Shown: positions 31,922-41,559, numbered from the stretch's first letter. The stretch: DNA of 64,000 nt from Chloroflexi bacterium CFX4 (GCA_021404685.1 QWHC01000004.1:38697-102696), one strand, 5' to 3'. Numbers and translations are program-made. Notes: generated by a model from the letters alone, not told the origin.

Positions 31922-31978
31922 GAACACCTTCTACAATGAGTTTCGTTTGCGTTTTCGATCAATTTCAAAAGTACCTCT

Positions 31979-31984
31979 ATTATG
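31979..31984 (-). promoter_or_regulatory. Putative extended -10 promoter of the type III operon
   Basis: On the minus strand TGGCATAAT gives an extended -10 element about 58 bases before the csx15 start. No good -35 box is present at 16-18 bases, which fits an extended -10 promoter or an activator-dependent one. It is the only plausible promoter I see for the 16-kb operon. Confidence 0.35.
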
Positions 31985-32104
31985 CCATAGAACTTTAATA
32001 GAACGGATGCGTACTGACACCCAAACCTAAACAATTTCGCTTTAGCTGTTAAGGCGTGGTCGCAAACTGGGTTGAAGTGCGGCACGGACTGGCGGGCATT
32101 GCGC

Positions 32105-32132
32105 GCTTGACAATCTACCTGACACCTCTAGA
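32105..32132 (+). promoter_or_regulatory. Sigma70-type promoter of the small gene at 32189
   Basis: A consensus TTGACA (32105-32110), a 16-base spacer and TAGAAT (32127-32132) form the best promoter match in the window. It points away from the divergent CRISPR operon. Confidence 0.6.
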
Positions 32133-32188
32133 ATAGGCTACAATGTAGCCAATAATGCAATCCACAAGCCTGTTGAGGATGTTGAACA

Positions 32189-32533
32189 ATGCCTTCTACT
32201 CAGGAGCAAATCACCGCACAGCGTGATGCAAAAGTGCGCGAAACGCTTGGCGAACTCGCGCCGATCTGGTTGGTTTACGAGGAATTTCGTCCGCGTGAGG
32301 ATGCGATCATCTTCAACCTTGTCTACAACGATCCATCCTATGGCTGGATGAACCGCCGTTTTAAGTATGATGGCTTCAATAATGTGCTGTATCACATGGG
32401 ATGGCGTTTGCTGAGCGAGGTAGAACAGCTTGAAATTTTAGAACAAACGCCGTATCTTGACGGCGAACTTGCCGTGCATGTCAAGAATGCGCCGCAGCAC
32501 CGTGCCAGCGGCACGACGCTTGTGCAACGCTAG
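32189..32533 (+). CDS. Hypothetical protein divergent from the CRISPR operon
   Basis: A 114-residue acidic soluble protein with aromatic-rich stretches (NDPSYGWMNRRFKYDGFNN and VLYHMGWRL) and no known motif, signal or membrane segment. A near-consensus promoter precedes it and TTGAGGA lies ~10 bases before the ATG, so it is very likely expressed. Its last four bases overlap the convergent prmC stop. The shared upstream region with csx15 is positional only; nothing in the protein ties it to CRISPR function. Confidence 0.7.
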   Translation: MPSTQEQITAQRDAKVRETLGELAPIWLVYEEFRPREDAIIFNLVYNDPSYGWMNRRFKYDGFNNVLYHMGWRLLSEVEQLEILEQTPYLDGELAVHVKNAPQHRASGTTLVQR

Positions 32534-33393
32534 AGCAACACTTCCAGCACACGGTCTAGGGCAGCGTGATCTTGGTGCAGGCTGATCTGCGCGCCGTGTG
32601 GAAATGCCTCGTGCGCGGCAGCCAGCGCTGCCTCACCCTGATCTGCGCCAATCTCCAGCAGCAGAATGCTGGGCTTTGCCAAACGGCTTGGCGCTTGTTG
32701 CAATAAGCGCCGCACCAGCGCCAAGCCATCTTTGCCGCCATCAAGGGCGATGGCAGGCTCAAACTTGGCAACTTCTAGCACGTCTAGCTCAGCCGTTGCA
32801 ATGTAGGGCAGGTTGGCGCACATCACATCGAACTGACCGCCAATGCCCGCCAGCAAATCGCCCTGCATAAAGCGCACATTTCGCAGATCGCGCCCGTTGT
32901 GCTGCGCCACTTGCAGCGCCGCCGCCGAGAGGTCGGTTGCCAGCACCCGCGCAGCAGGCAAATGCGCCGCCAAGCTGAGCGCAATCACGCCGCTGCCCGT
33001 GCCAACATCTACGACGCGCAGCAACGGATCAGACTGCCGCCCTTGCGCCTGCACCCATCCAAGCGCCTTCTCAACAATTAGCTCTGTCTCAGGGCGCGGA
33101 ATCAGGACATGCGATGTGACGGTGAACTCACGGTCAAAAAAGGTGCGCTTGCCCACAATGTAGGCAGTGGGCATTCCGCGCGCCCGCAGTCCAACCAGTT
33201 TAGCGTAGGCAGCAGCTTGCTCAGGGCTTAGCGATGCCTCATCATGCGCGATCAGATGTTCGCGGGTCGTGCTGAGCAGATGGGCAAGGATCAACTGCGC
33301 GTCTAGGCGTGGTGCGCCGCTGTGACCCATCAGAATGCCCGTTGCGGCAGTTAGCGCTGCCGCGATGGTGCGTGCCGCCGCTGGATCATTCAT
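32530..33393 (-). CDS. prmC: PrmC (HemK), peptide-release-factor glutamine methyltransferase
   Basis: The protein (287 residues from the ATG at 33391-33393) is a class I SAM methyltransferase with the DVGTGSGVIALSLA SAM loop and the catalytic NLPY motif (MCANLPYIA). The N-terminal helical domain ends with IPRPETELIVEKAL, typical of PrmC. It methylates the Gln of the GGQ motif in release factors RF1 and RF2. It overlaps the prfA stop by eight bases, and the prfA-prmC pairing is classic and confirms the assignment. It converges with the small gene upstream. Confidence 0.95.
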   Translation of the reverse strand: MNDPAAARTIAAALTAATGILMGHSGAPRLDAQLILAHLLSTTREHLIAHDEASLSPEQAAAYAKLVGLRARGMPTAYIVGKRTFFDREFTVTSHVLIPRPETELIVEKALGWVQAQGRQSDPLLRVVDVGTGSGVIALSLAAHLPAARVLATDLSAAALQVAQHNGRDLRNVRFMQGDLLAGIGGQFDVMCANLPYIATAELDVLEVAKFEPAIALDGGKDGLALVRRLLQQAPSRLAKPSILLLEIGADQGEAALAAAHEAFPHGAQISLHQDHAALDRVLEVLL

Positions 33394-34480
33394 CGTCGGC
33401 GGCACTGACAGGCTGCGCGCCCATGCCGAGCTTCTCAGCTTGTTCGCGCATGGCAAGTTCATCTATAAAATCGTCAATGTCACCATCCACAAAGGCAGTC
33501 AGGTTGTACATCGTCTTGCCAATGCGGTGATCGGTGACGCGGTTCTGCGGATAGTTATAGGTGCGAATCTTCTCGCTGCGCTCACCGCTGCCAACCTGAC
33601 TGCGCCGTGTGGACTCTTGCTCTAGGCGCTGGCGCTCAACTTCCATCTCATACAGGCGCGCCCGTAAGATATTCATCGCCTTGATGCGGTTTTGAAGCTG
33701 TTTGCGCTCATCCTGCACGTCTACCACAATGCCGGTTGGCACATGCGTCAGGCGCACCGCCGAGTCAGTCGTGTTGACGGATTGTCCGCCGGCGCCCTGC
33801 GAACGGCGCACTTCAAGGATTACGTCTTTGGGATCAATGTGGACATCTACTTCATCCATTTCGGCAAGGACTGCGACGGTTGCGGTGGAAGTGTGAATGC
33901 GTCCCTGACTTTCGGTGGCAGGCACGCGCTGCACCCGATGCACACCGGACTCATATTTCAGGCGTGAGAAGGCACCGCGCCCTTTCACAAAGACTGTCAC
34001 AGTACTGTAGCCGCCAATGCCCGACTCGTTGGCGCTCATGATTTCAGTCTCCCAACGCTTGCTTTCAGCATAGCGCATATACATACGGAGCAGGTCGGCA
34101 GCGAACAAGCCTGCCTCATCGCCACCTGTGCCAGAGCGAATCTCCAGGATCACATTTTTATCGTCGCGTGGGTCTTTGGGCAGCAGCAGGCGCGTTAATT
34201 CTGCCTCCAGCCCTTCGATCTGCGCCTCAAGGCTCTCTAGTTCTTCACGCGCCATGGCACGCAGTTCGGGATCGCGCTCCGCTTCCCACATGCTTTGTGC
34301 ATCAGCGCGCTGCTGCTTGGCGCGCTGGTAGAGCCGATAGGCATCTACAATCGGCACAAGCTCGGCGCGCTCTTGGGCAAGGGCGGTCACTTTATTGTAG
34401 TCGCTCAGCGTTGCATTGTCCGCCAACAAGCGTTCGATCTCTTGGTAGCGGGCTTCAATACCGTTTAGCTTATCAAACAT
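33386..34480 (-). CDS. prfA: Peptide chain release factor 1 (RF1)
   Basis: With the ATG at 34478-34480 the protein has 364 residues, the normal RF1 length. It has the N-terminal helical domain (MFDKLNGIEARYQEIERLL), RSGTGGDEAGLFA, and GAGGQSVNTTDSAVRLTH with the GGQ that triggers peptide release. The codon-recognition PxT-type motif is replaced by the local sequence VPATESQGRIHTSTA, which fits RF1 (PAT). It recognises UAA and UAG on the ribosome. The 49 extra codons of the longer frame have no similarity to RF1. It forms an operon with prmC. Confidence 0.96.
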   Translation of the reverse strand: MFDKLNGIEARYQEIERLLADNATLSDYNKVTALAQERAELVPIVDAYRLYQRAKQQRADAQSMWEAERDPELRAMAREELESLEAQIEGLEAELTRLLLPKDPRDDKNVILEIRSGTGGDEAGLFAADLLRMYMRYAESKRWETEIMSANESGIGGYSTVTVFVKGRGAFSRLKYESGVHRVQRVPATESQGRIHTSTATVAVLAEMDEVDVHIDPKDVILEVRRSQGAGGQSVNTTDSAVRLTHVPTGIVVDVQDERKQLQNRIKAMNILRARLYEMEVERQRLEQESTRRSQVGSGERSEKIRTYNYPQNRVTDHRIGKTMYNLTAFVDGDIDDFIDELAMREQAEKLGMGAQPVSAADDE

Positions 34481-34688
34481 GGATATCCCATTGGAAAAGG
34501 GTCTGTCTCGCGTGCTTAGATTGTAGCCGTGAACGGCTGTTTTGTACACTTCGAGGGTTGTAGGGCAATGCGCCGCGGTGAGGGCGGTGTACGTATCGCC
34601 TACACCTGCCCTACGCTTGATTGACAAGGATTGCCGACCTGTGTATGCTCATTAGGCGGTGCAGTTTTTAGAAAGTAAGCGCGCCACA

Positions 34689-36174
34689 ATGCACAGACGG
34701 CTACCAGTTGCCTTTAGTATTCTCTTAACATTTTGCCGCCCAAGCCGATGATCCCTGCCAAACGCCGAACGTCGCACCGACCTTCCTGCCACGCGACAGC
34801 CGCAGCACACCACAGCCTACACGCACGCCGCTGCCCTACGATCCCTGCGCGCCAAGCCAAACACCCACGCAAACGCCACTACCGCTACCACAGACAACAC
34901 TTACCCTTGCGCCCACATTCATCCCACGCCCAACGTGCGATGATAGCGTTGGACTTTACCGCCCTAGCACAAGCCAGTTCTTCTTGAAAATGCGCTTAGG
35001 CGATCTAGAAGCCACGCATGTAGTCACCTACGGCAGTCCTGGCGACATGCCCATTGCAGGCAAATGGACAGGCGATGGGTTAGATCGCATTGGCGTTTTT
35101 CGTGCGGGGCAATGGTTTCTTACACAAACCGTCACAGACCAACCCCAAGCCGCCTATAGTTTCACCTTTGGCGCAGTGGGTGACAAACCAGTGGTTGGCG
35201 ACTGGAATAATAATGGCATAGAGACCGTAGGGGTCTACCGTCCCGCCAATGGCTCAGGCACATTCTACCTTCGCAACAGCCTCAGCACAGGCTTTGCCGA
35301 CCGCACCATCACGCTAAACTTTGGGTAAAGCGCCGAGGCGGTGTCTGTAGCAGGACGCTGGGCGCCCAGTGTCGGCTATGGTGTGGGCATCGTGGAAAAT
35401 GGTGTGTTTAAGTTGGTTAATTTGCCATCTTCAGGCAGCGCTTTGACTTTTACAGCGCCAACCTATACGGAAACCTTTGGCAGTGCGCTGGATAAACCGT
35501 TTGTGTTCATGGGCGCCCATCATATCGCGGCTGTGTTTCGGGACAGCCGTTTTTCCATCAAGCCTGAGAGCAGCAGCACGGGTTGTACTTCACCCAGTTT
35601 GTTCGGTGTAGCGAGCGATGTGCCGCTGGCGGGCAAATGGCAAATCATAAGCACTCCCACGCCAACGCCGACGATGGTGCCGGGTACCTGTCAGGCCGTC
35701 GTTACCCAAGGAAAACAACTAGAGGCTTATGCAGATATGCGCTCCGCTGCTGTGGCAGACCTGTCAAATGGATTTGCGGGAATTATTCAAGCAGGTAATG
35801 TTGTGGAAGTTTATAGCCGTTCTGAACTCCATGAAAGCATTACTGAGATCGGTATCGCCAGCCTTCCACAACAAAGATTCTGGGCAGACACAGGCGATGG
35901 TCGTGTTTCGTTGGTCTCTGGTTCGTGCAGTTTACTGACGCCTAAGCTGCTCGATCCACCTATTAGCAACCCAATCCAGCGCCCTGCGCCGTGGGCAGTG
36001 TATCCACTTGAATATAATATTCTTACCTTTAAGAAAAGAGAGTTATTGTTTATGGAAAAATTTTCTGGGCAGTTTTCTCCTGATGGTAGGCATGTTGTAT
36101 TTGAGACCGATTCACAGTTCTTTGTATGCAACATGCCTGAAGGATTTCCTCCATCGCCCGTTGTTAGCAATTGA
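34689..36174 (+). pseudogene. Decayed secreted FG-GAP/VCBS-like repeat protein
   Basis: A signal peptide (MHRRLPVAFSILLTF) starts at 34689, but the mature part continues in another frame. Dropping one T in the T4 run at 34731-34734 gives a smooth AAQADDPCQTP junction, a Pro/Thr-rich linker and then repeats of the type GSPGDMPIAGKW and GAVGDKPVVGDW. An in-frame TAA at 35326-35328 splits repeat three; the same frame resumes as EAVSVAGRW and runs to 36174. So one frameshift and one nonsense codon break an otherwise recognisable extracellular propeller-like protein. The C-terminal 160 residues are unrelated to the repeats. Assembly error is an alternative for the frameshift. Confidence 0.75.
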
Positions 36175-36180
36175 ATAAGT

Positions 36181-36219
36181 AGGTGTGCGGTGGTGCCCGC
36201 ACCGCCTTCAACGGCACCT
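36181..36219 (+). terminator. Nested stem-loop after the FG-GAP pseudogene
   Basis: GCGGTG (36187-36192) pairs with CACCGC (36200-36205), and AGGTG (36181-36185) pairs with CACCT (36215-36219), giving a two-tier hairpin seven bases after the stop codon. No T-run follows. Confidence 0.4.
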
Positions 36220-36392
36220 GCCTATTTGTGGAACGGCTTTCAGAACCGCAGTTGGCTACCTGCAAGTGGAGCATGTGCCTCATCGAATGCGGGCTGCCCT
36301 AACTTGCAAGCAAAGCCCGACAATATGCGCTTTGCTTGGCTAGAACGACAGATGGCAGAAATTTTCAGATCGCGTGCTTGGTGAGGTGATTT

Positions 36393-37613
36393 ATGAAACG
36401 TCTACGATTGAGCCTTGTTCTGGTCTGCTTAGGGCTGGCAGTTTGGAGCCTATCGGGAGTCGCTTTTGCCCAAATTGCCTATGAAAGGCGAACAGTGCTG
36501 GACTGGAGCAGCGATGGGCAGTTTATCGCACTCGGTTCGCGGCAAGGTGTTTTGAAGATTTTTATGGCGCATCAAAAGCTACTCATGCGCGAATTTCAAG
36601 CACACTTAGGCGGGGTAAAAGCACTGAAGTGGGGCGGAAATGTGATTCTTTCGGCTGGCAATGATGACTGAGTCGAGCTGTGGTTTTTTAGCGGTTTATC
36701 ATTATCTAATATTACAATCCTCTACAGTTCCGGTACAGCTAACTCTCCTAATATTGGCGCGGTCGCTTGGTCTCCAACTAGTGATAGGATAGCAACCCTT
36801 CGTTTCGAAGGGAACCCTAATCTATCCATCTGGGACCTTTTAGGCAGACCGAGACAACTTGCAAGCGTTGGGAGTGCAAGCACTGCACAATGGAGTCCGA
36901 GCGGTAGGTTATTTGCTGTTGGACATTTGCGAGGAAGTGTTGCAATCCATAATACCGTTGATGTTGATTTTGAGCGCTTGTTTGTACTTGACTCAATACA
37001 TCCCGAAATACTGCTGGTTTCGCTTGATTGGAGTAAAGATGACGCCTACTTGCTTGGCAGCGATGGCTATGGGCGGGTGTTCGTTTGGGAGGTAGACAAT
37101 CAAAAGCTAGTTCATACCTTCCACAGCGCAGCGGTTGAGGACATTACGGTTGGTGATCCATACACACACGCGGCACTCAAGGCACGCTTCAGCGCCGACG
37201 GGCGCTCTGTGCAAGCGGTTAACGCAGATGGCACGATCCGTTCATGGGACTTGGCAACAGGTCAGCTTCTCTCAGAGGTCAAGGTTGCCCGCCCAATTGT
37301 CTCCGCCGCGTGGAGTCCCTATGGCGCGCAGTTGGTGGTGGATTTGCTCAATCCGCCGCAGGGCGATGCTCAAGATGCGCTGGCTGCCAACAATCTGCAA
37401 ATCCTTGTGCCGTTTGCCTCGCTGGAGCAGTTTAACGCAATCGCCTCGGTGTGCATCACCAACACTGCTGAACAAGCTGCCTTGCAAGCGAAAGCGGATT
37501 CGGAAAGTCTGGCAGGGCTGTCAGCCTATGTAAGCGGCTTGCCGATGGAAGTTATCCCGCCTGCCTGCGCGGCGGACTTGCTCGCCATCGCAGCAGCGTT
37601 GCAGGGGAAGTAG
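36393..37613 (+). pseudogene. WD40-repeat secreted protein interrupted by an in-frame TGA
   Basis: A signal peptide (LRLSLVLVCLGLAVWSL, cut near AFA-Q) starts at 36393. WD40-type blades follow (VLDWSSDGQFIALGSRQG, then SAGNDD). An in-frame TGA at 36669-36671 stops translation, yet the same frame stays open from 36672 to 37613 and continues the blades (WSPTSDRIATLRFEG, WSPSGRLFAVGH, FSADGRSVQAVNADG). Without the TGA the protein would be 406 residues. The stop falls at the variable D-x-V-E-L-W turn of a blade, so it could derive from CGA or TGG. The downstream part has no good ribosome-binding site of its own. Confidence 0.75.
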
Positions 37614-37640
37614 GGGTGGGCGCCCTTCCTAAACCAATCA

Positions 37641-37669
37641 TTTCCAAATGGCGGGCTTGGCGGCATAAT
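37641..37669 (+). promoter_or_regulatory. Putative promoter of alaS
   Basis: TTTCCA (37641-37646), a 17-base spacer and CATAAT (37664-37669) form a moderate sigma70-like pair about 45 bases before the alaS start. No T-box or other riboswitch fold is evident in the short leader. Confidence 0.4.
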
Positions 37670-37715
37670 AGTGCCTAAGACATTCGGGCTAGGATTTAGG
37701 AATACTCAGCCACCT

Positions 37716-40421
37716 ATGAAACGCATGACCAGCTTTGAAGCGCGCCAAGCCTTCCTTGATTTTTTTGAAGAACATTATCATCAGCCGGTCGCCTCCTCCT
37801 CGCTGGTGCCGGGCAACGACCCAACCTTGCTGTTCACCAACGCCGGTATGGTACAGTTCAAAGATGTTTTTCTAGGCTTGGATCAGCGCCCTTACAAACG
37901 CGCCACCACCTCCCAGAAGTGTATGCGCGTCAGCGGCAAACACAACGACCTTGAAAACGTCGGTCCCTCGCCGCGCCACCACACCTTCTTTGAAATGCTC
38001 GGCAACTTCAGCTTTGGCGATTACTTCAAGTCTGAGGCGTGCCGCTTTGCCTATGATGTGCTGACCAAAGTCTACGGCTTGCCCGCCGACCGCCTCTTTT
38101 TCACCATCCACACCAGCGATGATGAGGCATATCGCGTCTGGACGGAAGAGATCGGCATCCCGCCTGAGCGCGTTCACCGCTTGGGCGATAAAAGCAACTT
38201 CTGGCAAATGGCGGATGTCGGTCCGTGCGGACCTTGCTCCGAAATCTTCTGGGATTGGCACCCTGAGCGCGGCACAGACTATGAGACGATTGCCCGCGAA
38301 CATGCCGAAGATACAGGGCGCCTCTTTGAGGTCTGGAATCTGGTCTTTATGCAGTATAACCAGAAACCTGACGGCACACGCGAGCCGCTGCCCGCGCCCA
38401 GCGTGGATACCGGCATGGGCTTAGAGCGCATTGTGAGCGTGCTGCAAGGCGTGCAGAGCAACTATCACACCGATCTGTTCATGCCGATCATTGCGCGTGT
38501 GCAAAAGCTGAACGGCAGCACACCGAACGATTATCATCATGATCCTGTGCCATACCACGTCATCGCTGACCATGTGCGTGCGGCTGCCTTCCTGATCGCC
38601 GACGGCGTAAATCCGGGCCCGAAGGATCGCGGATCGGTCTGCCGCATGGTCATTCGGCGGGCGGCGCGCTATGGCAGGCGCATCGGCTTCACCGAGCCGT
38701 TTCTGGCAGAGGTGGCAGAGTCGGTCATCGAGGTGATGGGTGGTCACTACAAAGAGTTGGTCGAACGCCGTGAGGCAATCCGCAAGGCGCTGACTCAGGA
38801 AGAAATCCGCTTTGGGCGCACCCTAGAGCGCGGCTTGCAGCAGCTTGATGAGATGCTTGCCAACCTGCCGCACGGCGCAAAACTGAGCGGCGCGGATGCC
38901 TTCTTCCTGAAGGGATCGCTTGGGCTGCCCTTTGAGGTGACTCGCGATGTCGTCCGTGAGAAGGGCTTTGATGTGGACGAGGCGGGCTACGCCGAAGAAG
39001 AGGCAAAACATAGCCTTGCCAGCGGCGCAGGGCAGGCGATGGGTACCATCGAGAGCGCTGAAATCTACGCAACGCTGCTGCGCGAATTGCAGGCAATCGG
39101 CGCACTGAAGACGGAAGGTGTGATCTACAATCCGTATGGCGACCTAACCAAGAACATCCGCATCCTCGCCATCCTGCGCGATGGGCAGTCCGTTGAGCGC
39201 GCCGAAGTGGGTGATCGGGTTGAGGTGGTGGTGCAGGCAACGCCATTCTACGTTGAGGCAGGCGGACAAGTCAGCGATACGGGCGTGCTGCGCGGCGCAA
39301 CGTGGGCAATTGATGTCGAAGATGTGCGCCGTCCCGTCAACGGCTTGATTGTGCATATCGGTGAGGTGGTGGAAGGGCAGCCTGTGCTGGGCGATACCGG
39401 CGTGGCACAGGTGGACGAGGCGCGGCGGCTGAACATTATGCGGAATCACACCGCCACCCATTTGCTGCACGCGCAGCTGCGGAATGTGCTTGGCACACAT
39501 GTGCAACAGAAAGGCTCACTGGTTGCGCCCGACCGCTTACGGTTCGATTTCAGCCACGATGCAGCACTCAGCAATGAGGAACTCGCCGTGCTGAACAGCA
39601 ACATCAACGCGGCGATTGCAGCCAACATGCCCGTCCTGATCGAGGAAAAGAGCCTAGAGCAGGCGCGCAAAGAAGGCGCAATGGCGCTCTTTGGCGAGAA
39701 ATATGGCGAGCGCGTCCGCACGGTGACCATTGACGGCGAAGGCAGCATGAACGGCAAATACAGCTATGAACTGTGCGGCGGCACGCACGTGCCATCCACA
39801 GCCGTCATCAGCACCTTCATCATCACGGCGGAGGGCAGCGTTTCGCAAGGCACACGCCGCATCGAGGCGCTGACGGGCGCAGCCGCGCAGCAGCACATCG
39901 CCCGCCAGCTTGAGGCACTACGCCAAGCGGCACTCAAACTCGGCACGACGCCTGAAGGTGTGCTGCTGCGCGTGGATGCTTTGCAAGCAGAGCTTACCGA
40001 GGCGCGCCGCGAAAATGGACGGCTGCGCTCACAGCTTGCCAAGATGGTCTTTGATTCGCTGCTGGCAAAGACGGAGAAGATCAACGGTGTCAACGTCTTG
40101 GTGACGCAAGTTGGCACCGCTTCCCCAGAGACGCTGCGCGAAATGACCGACTGGTTCAGGGATCGGATGAAATCCGGCGTGGTGGTCTTCGGTGCGCTGA
40201 GTGGGGATGAAAAGCCACAATTGATCGCCGCGGTGACCGACGATCTCTCCAGGCGCATTCACGCCGGCAACCTAATCAGGCACATCGCGCCGATTGTGGG
40301 CGGCGGCGGCGGCGGGCGACCGAACATGGCGCAAGCCGGCGGCAAAGAGGCGGGCAAACTGCCAGAGGCGCTTAACGCGGCGCGCAAGTTCGTGGCAGAG
40401 GCGCTCAGCAGCGGCGCGTAG
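37716..40421 (+). CDS. alaS: Alanyl-tRNA synthetase
   Basis: From the ATG at 37716 the protein has 901 residues, normal for bacterial AlaRS; ATG 37725 is also possible. The aminoacylation domain shows LFTNAGMVQFKDVFLG and the class II motif region GKHNDLENVG; the editing domain has HTATHLLHA and CGGTHVPSTA, the zinc-binding residues that clear mischarged Ser and Gly. The C-terminal C-Ala part ends with the GGGGGGRPNMAQAGG loop. All catalytic segments are intact. It is monocistronic, with a promoter in front and a hairpin behind. Confidence 0.97.
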   Translation: MKRMTSFEARQAFLDFFEEHYHQPVASSSLVPGNDPTLLFTNAGMVQFKDVFLGLDQRPYKRATTSQKCMRVSGKHNDLENVGPSPRHHTFFEMLGNFSFGDYFKSEACRFAYDVLTKVYGLPADRLFFTIHTSDDEAYRVWTEEIGIPPERVHRLGDKSNFWQMADVGPCGPCSEIFWDWHPERGTDYETIAREHAEDTGRLFEVWNLVFMQYNQKPDGTREPLPAPSVDTGMGLERIVSVLQGVQSNYHTDLFMPIIARVQKLNGSTPNDYHHDPVPYHVIADHVRAAAFLIADGVNPGPKDRGSVCRMVIRRAARYGRRIGFTEPFLAEVAESVIEVMGGHYKELVERREAIRKALTQEEIRFGRTLERGLQQLDEMLANLPHGAKLSGADAFFLKGSLGLPFEVTRDVVREKGFDVDEAGYAEEEAKHSLASGAGQAMGTIESAEIYATLLRELQAIGALKTEGVIYNPYGDLTKNIRILAILRDGQSVERAEVGDRVEVVVQATPFYVEAGGQVSDTGVLRGATWAIDVEDVRRPVNGLIVHIGEVVEGQPVLGDTGVAQVDEARRLNIMRNHTATHLLHAQLRNVLGTHVQQKGSLVAPDRLRFDFSHDAALSNEELAVLNSNINAAIAANMPVLIEEKSLEQARKEGAMALFGEKYGERVRTVTIDGEGSMNGKYSYELCGGTHVPSTAVISTFIITAEGSVSQGTRRIEALTGAAAQQHIARQLEALRQAALKLGTTPEGVLLRVDALQAELTEARRENGRLRSQLAKMVFDSLLAKTEKINGVNVLVTQVGTASPETLREMTDWFRDRMKSGVVVFGALSGDEKPQLIAAVTDDLSRRIHAGNLIRHIAPIVGGGGGGRPNMAQAGGKEAGKLPEALNAARKFVAEALSSGA

Positions 40422-40444
40422 AATACGCTAAAAGCACACAAAAG

Positions 40445-40470
40445 CAGCGCCCGTAACTGAACGGGCGCTG
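40445..40470. terminator. Bidirectional terminator between alaS and the WXG100 genes
   Basis: CAGCGCCCGT (40445-40454) and ACGGGCGCTG (40461-40470) form a perfect 10-bp stem with a 6-base loop. On the minus strand the stem is followed by the U-rich CTTTTGTGTGCTTTT, so it should work best for the WXG100 operon; it also lies 24 bases after the alaS stop. Confidence 0.7.
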
Positions 40471-40518
40471 TCGCTTCCAGTTCTTAGCCACACCGCTTGC
40501 GCGGGCGCGGATGTTTTT

Positions 40519-40812
40519 TTATACGAAGCGGGTCGAGCCGCTGAAGTCGCTGTCACGCAGTGCCTTGATTGCGCCGTTCAGGTCGCCGTCCATCTCGATG
40601 CAGGTCGCCGAGAGTGTCTTGCACTTGGTGGCGATATTATCGAGGTAGAATGCCAGCGCCAGATTGCCGACCATACCGAACATTGCGCTTGCCTTGAGTG
40701 CCTTCGCGGCGATCTCTAGCACCGTGCCGACGGTCTTCAGCACATCACCAGAGGTGCCGAACACTTTCGCCATACGTGCTACAACTTCATAATCCATTGC
40801 AACGTCTGCCAC
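40519..40812 (-). CDS. WXG100-like protein lacking the WXG motif, pair B
   Basis: A 97-residue helical hairpin-type protein with the N-terminal block MDYEVVARMAKVF also seen in the gene at 41215-41520, so the two are paralogues. There is no Trp-x-Gly in the turn, which instead has a hydrophobic stretch (SAMFGMVGNLALAFYL). Size, helix pattern and position among WXG100 genes indicate an Esx-like type VII secretion substrate or the partner of the WXG protein encoded just upstream at 40857-41183. It is the last gene of the four-gene set, and a terminator follows. Confidence 0.7.
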   Translation of the reverse strand: MADVAMDYEVVARMAKVFGTSGDVLKTVGTVLEIAAKALKASAMFGMVGNLALAFYLDNIATKCKTLSATCIEMDGDLNGAIKALRDSDFSGSTRFV

Positions 40813-40856
40813 GTGCCTTACTCCTTACTAGCCTATCTTGCCGAATTTCACGCGAA

Positions 40857-41183
40857 TTAGAAAATCTTCTCGAAGATGCCCGACACTTGACCGACGATGC
40901 CCTGCACCATCTTGTCAGCATTCCGCATGATGTTGAGCGCGTTGCCCAATTTGCCACCGAAGCCGGTGATGGCTGCGATCAGCTCCATCATCTGCGGGAA
41001 CACACGGGTGACCAGCTCTTGCTTGAAGGCCTCGGCGCCCTTGCCGATCCATGCGCCGTTCTGAATGGGTGCGGCACCCTGACGGATATTGCCCACCACG
41101 CGGTCGCAGGTGTCTGCCTGACGGCTGAATTGCTGGATGTTCTCTTCGATCTCACCCGCAATGAATGTGAAAATACCACTCAT
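40857..41183 (-). CDS. WXG100 family protein, pair B
   Basis: A 108-residue helical protein with the WXG turn realised as WIGKGAEAFKQEL near residue 46 and helices before and after it, which is the WXG100 (Esx) hairpin. The C-terminal helix extends past the usual length and ends in VSGIFEKIF rather than a clear YxxxD/E secretion signal. WXG100 proteins are small substrates, usually dimers, of type VII secretion systems. It is a paralogue of the protein at 41560-41859. No EccC/EssC ATPase gene is near. Confidence 0.82.
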   Translation of the reverse strand: MSGIFTFIAGEIEENIQQFSRQADTCDRVVGNIRQGAAPIQNGAWIGKGAEAFKQELVTRVFPQMMELIAAITGFGGKLGNALNIMRNADKMVQGIVGQVSGIFEKIF

Positions 41184-41214
41184 GATTATTACTCCTCCCC
41201 TTGCTCGCTACGAT

Positions 41215-41520
41215 TTATAGGAACTTGCCGCGTGCCGTGTTATCACCGCGCTGGATGGCGTCCTTGGCAAACTTCACGTCGCCCGCCAGTTCCTTGAACT
41301 TTTCAGTCAATTTCTGGATGCGTGGCGCAAGGATTTTGTCCAGCGCTTCGGCAAAGTCATCGCCGCCCAAGCCGAGCAGCGCACCGCCGCGCATCTTCTG
41401 AGCAACAGCTTGCATAGCCTGAGCCGTTTCGGTCAACTGCTGTGCGCCGCCGTTGAAAATCTTGATCATGTCTTCAACAACTTCGTAGTCCATCTGGACA
41501 TCAATACCGGACATAGCCAA
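41215..41520 (-). CDS. WXG100-like protein lacking the WXG motif, pair A
   Basis: A 101-residue helical protein with QMDYEVVEDMIKIFNGG near its start and a Gly-rich turn (GGALLGLGGDDFAEAL) where a WXG motif would be. It shares the MDYEVV block and overall pattern with the gene at 40519-40812. As part of an alternating WXG / non-WXG series it is probably the heterodimer partner of the protein encoded at 41560-41859, like EsxA/EsxB pairs. Start could be the first ATG or the one two codons later. Confidence 0.7.
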   Translation of the reverse strand: MAMSGIDVQMDYEVVEDMIKIFNGGAQQLTETAQAMQAVAQKMRGGALLGLGGDDFAEALDKILAPRIQKLTEKFKELAGDVKFAKDAIQRGDNTARGKFL

Positions 41521-41559
41521 CCTCCCTTAGGTTTTCTTATCTTTGATTGCTTGATCTGA

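Noticed and set aside
34733-34987. 84-codon plus-strand ORF as a separate gene
   Set aside because: It is the wrong frame of the Pro/Thr linker of the decayed FG-GAP gene; the linker and repeats read sensibly in another frame.
36669-36671. In-frame TGA in the WD40 gene as a selenocysteine codon, given selD 5 kb away
   Set aside because: The codon falls in a blade turn of a WD40 protein with no redox context, I see no convincing hairpin right after it, and the neighbouring gene has unrelated lesions. Nonsense mutation is simpler.
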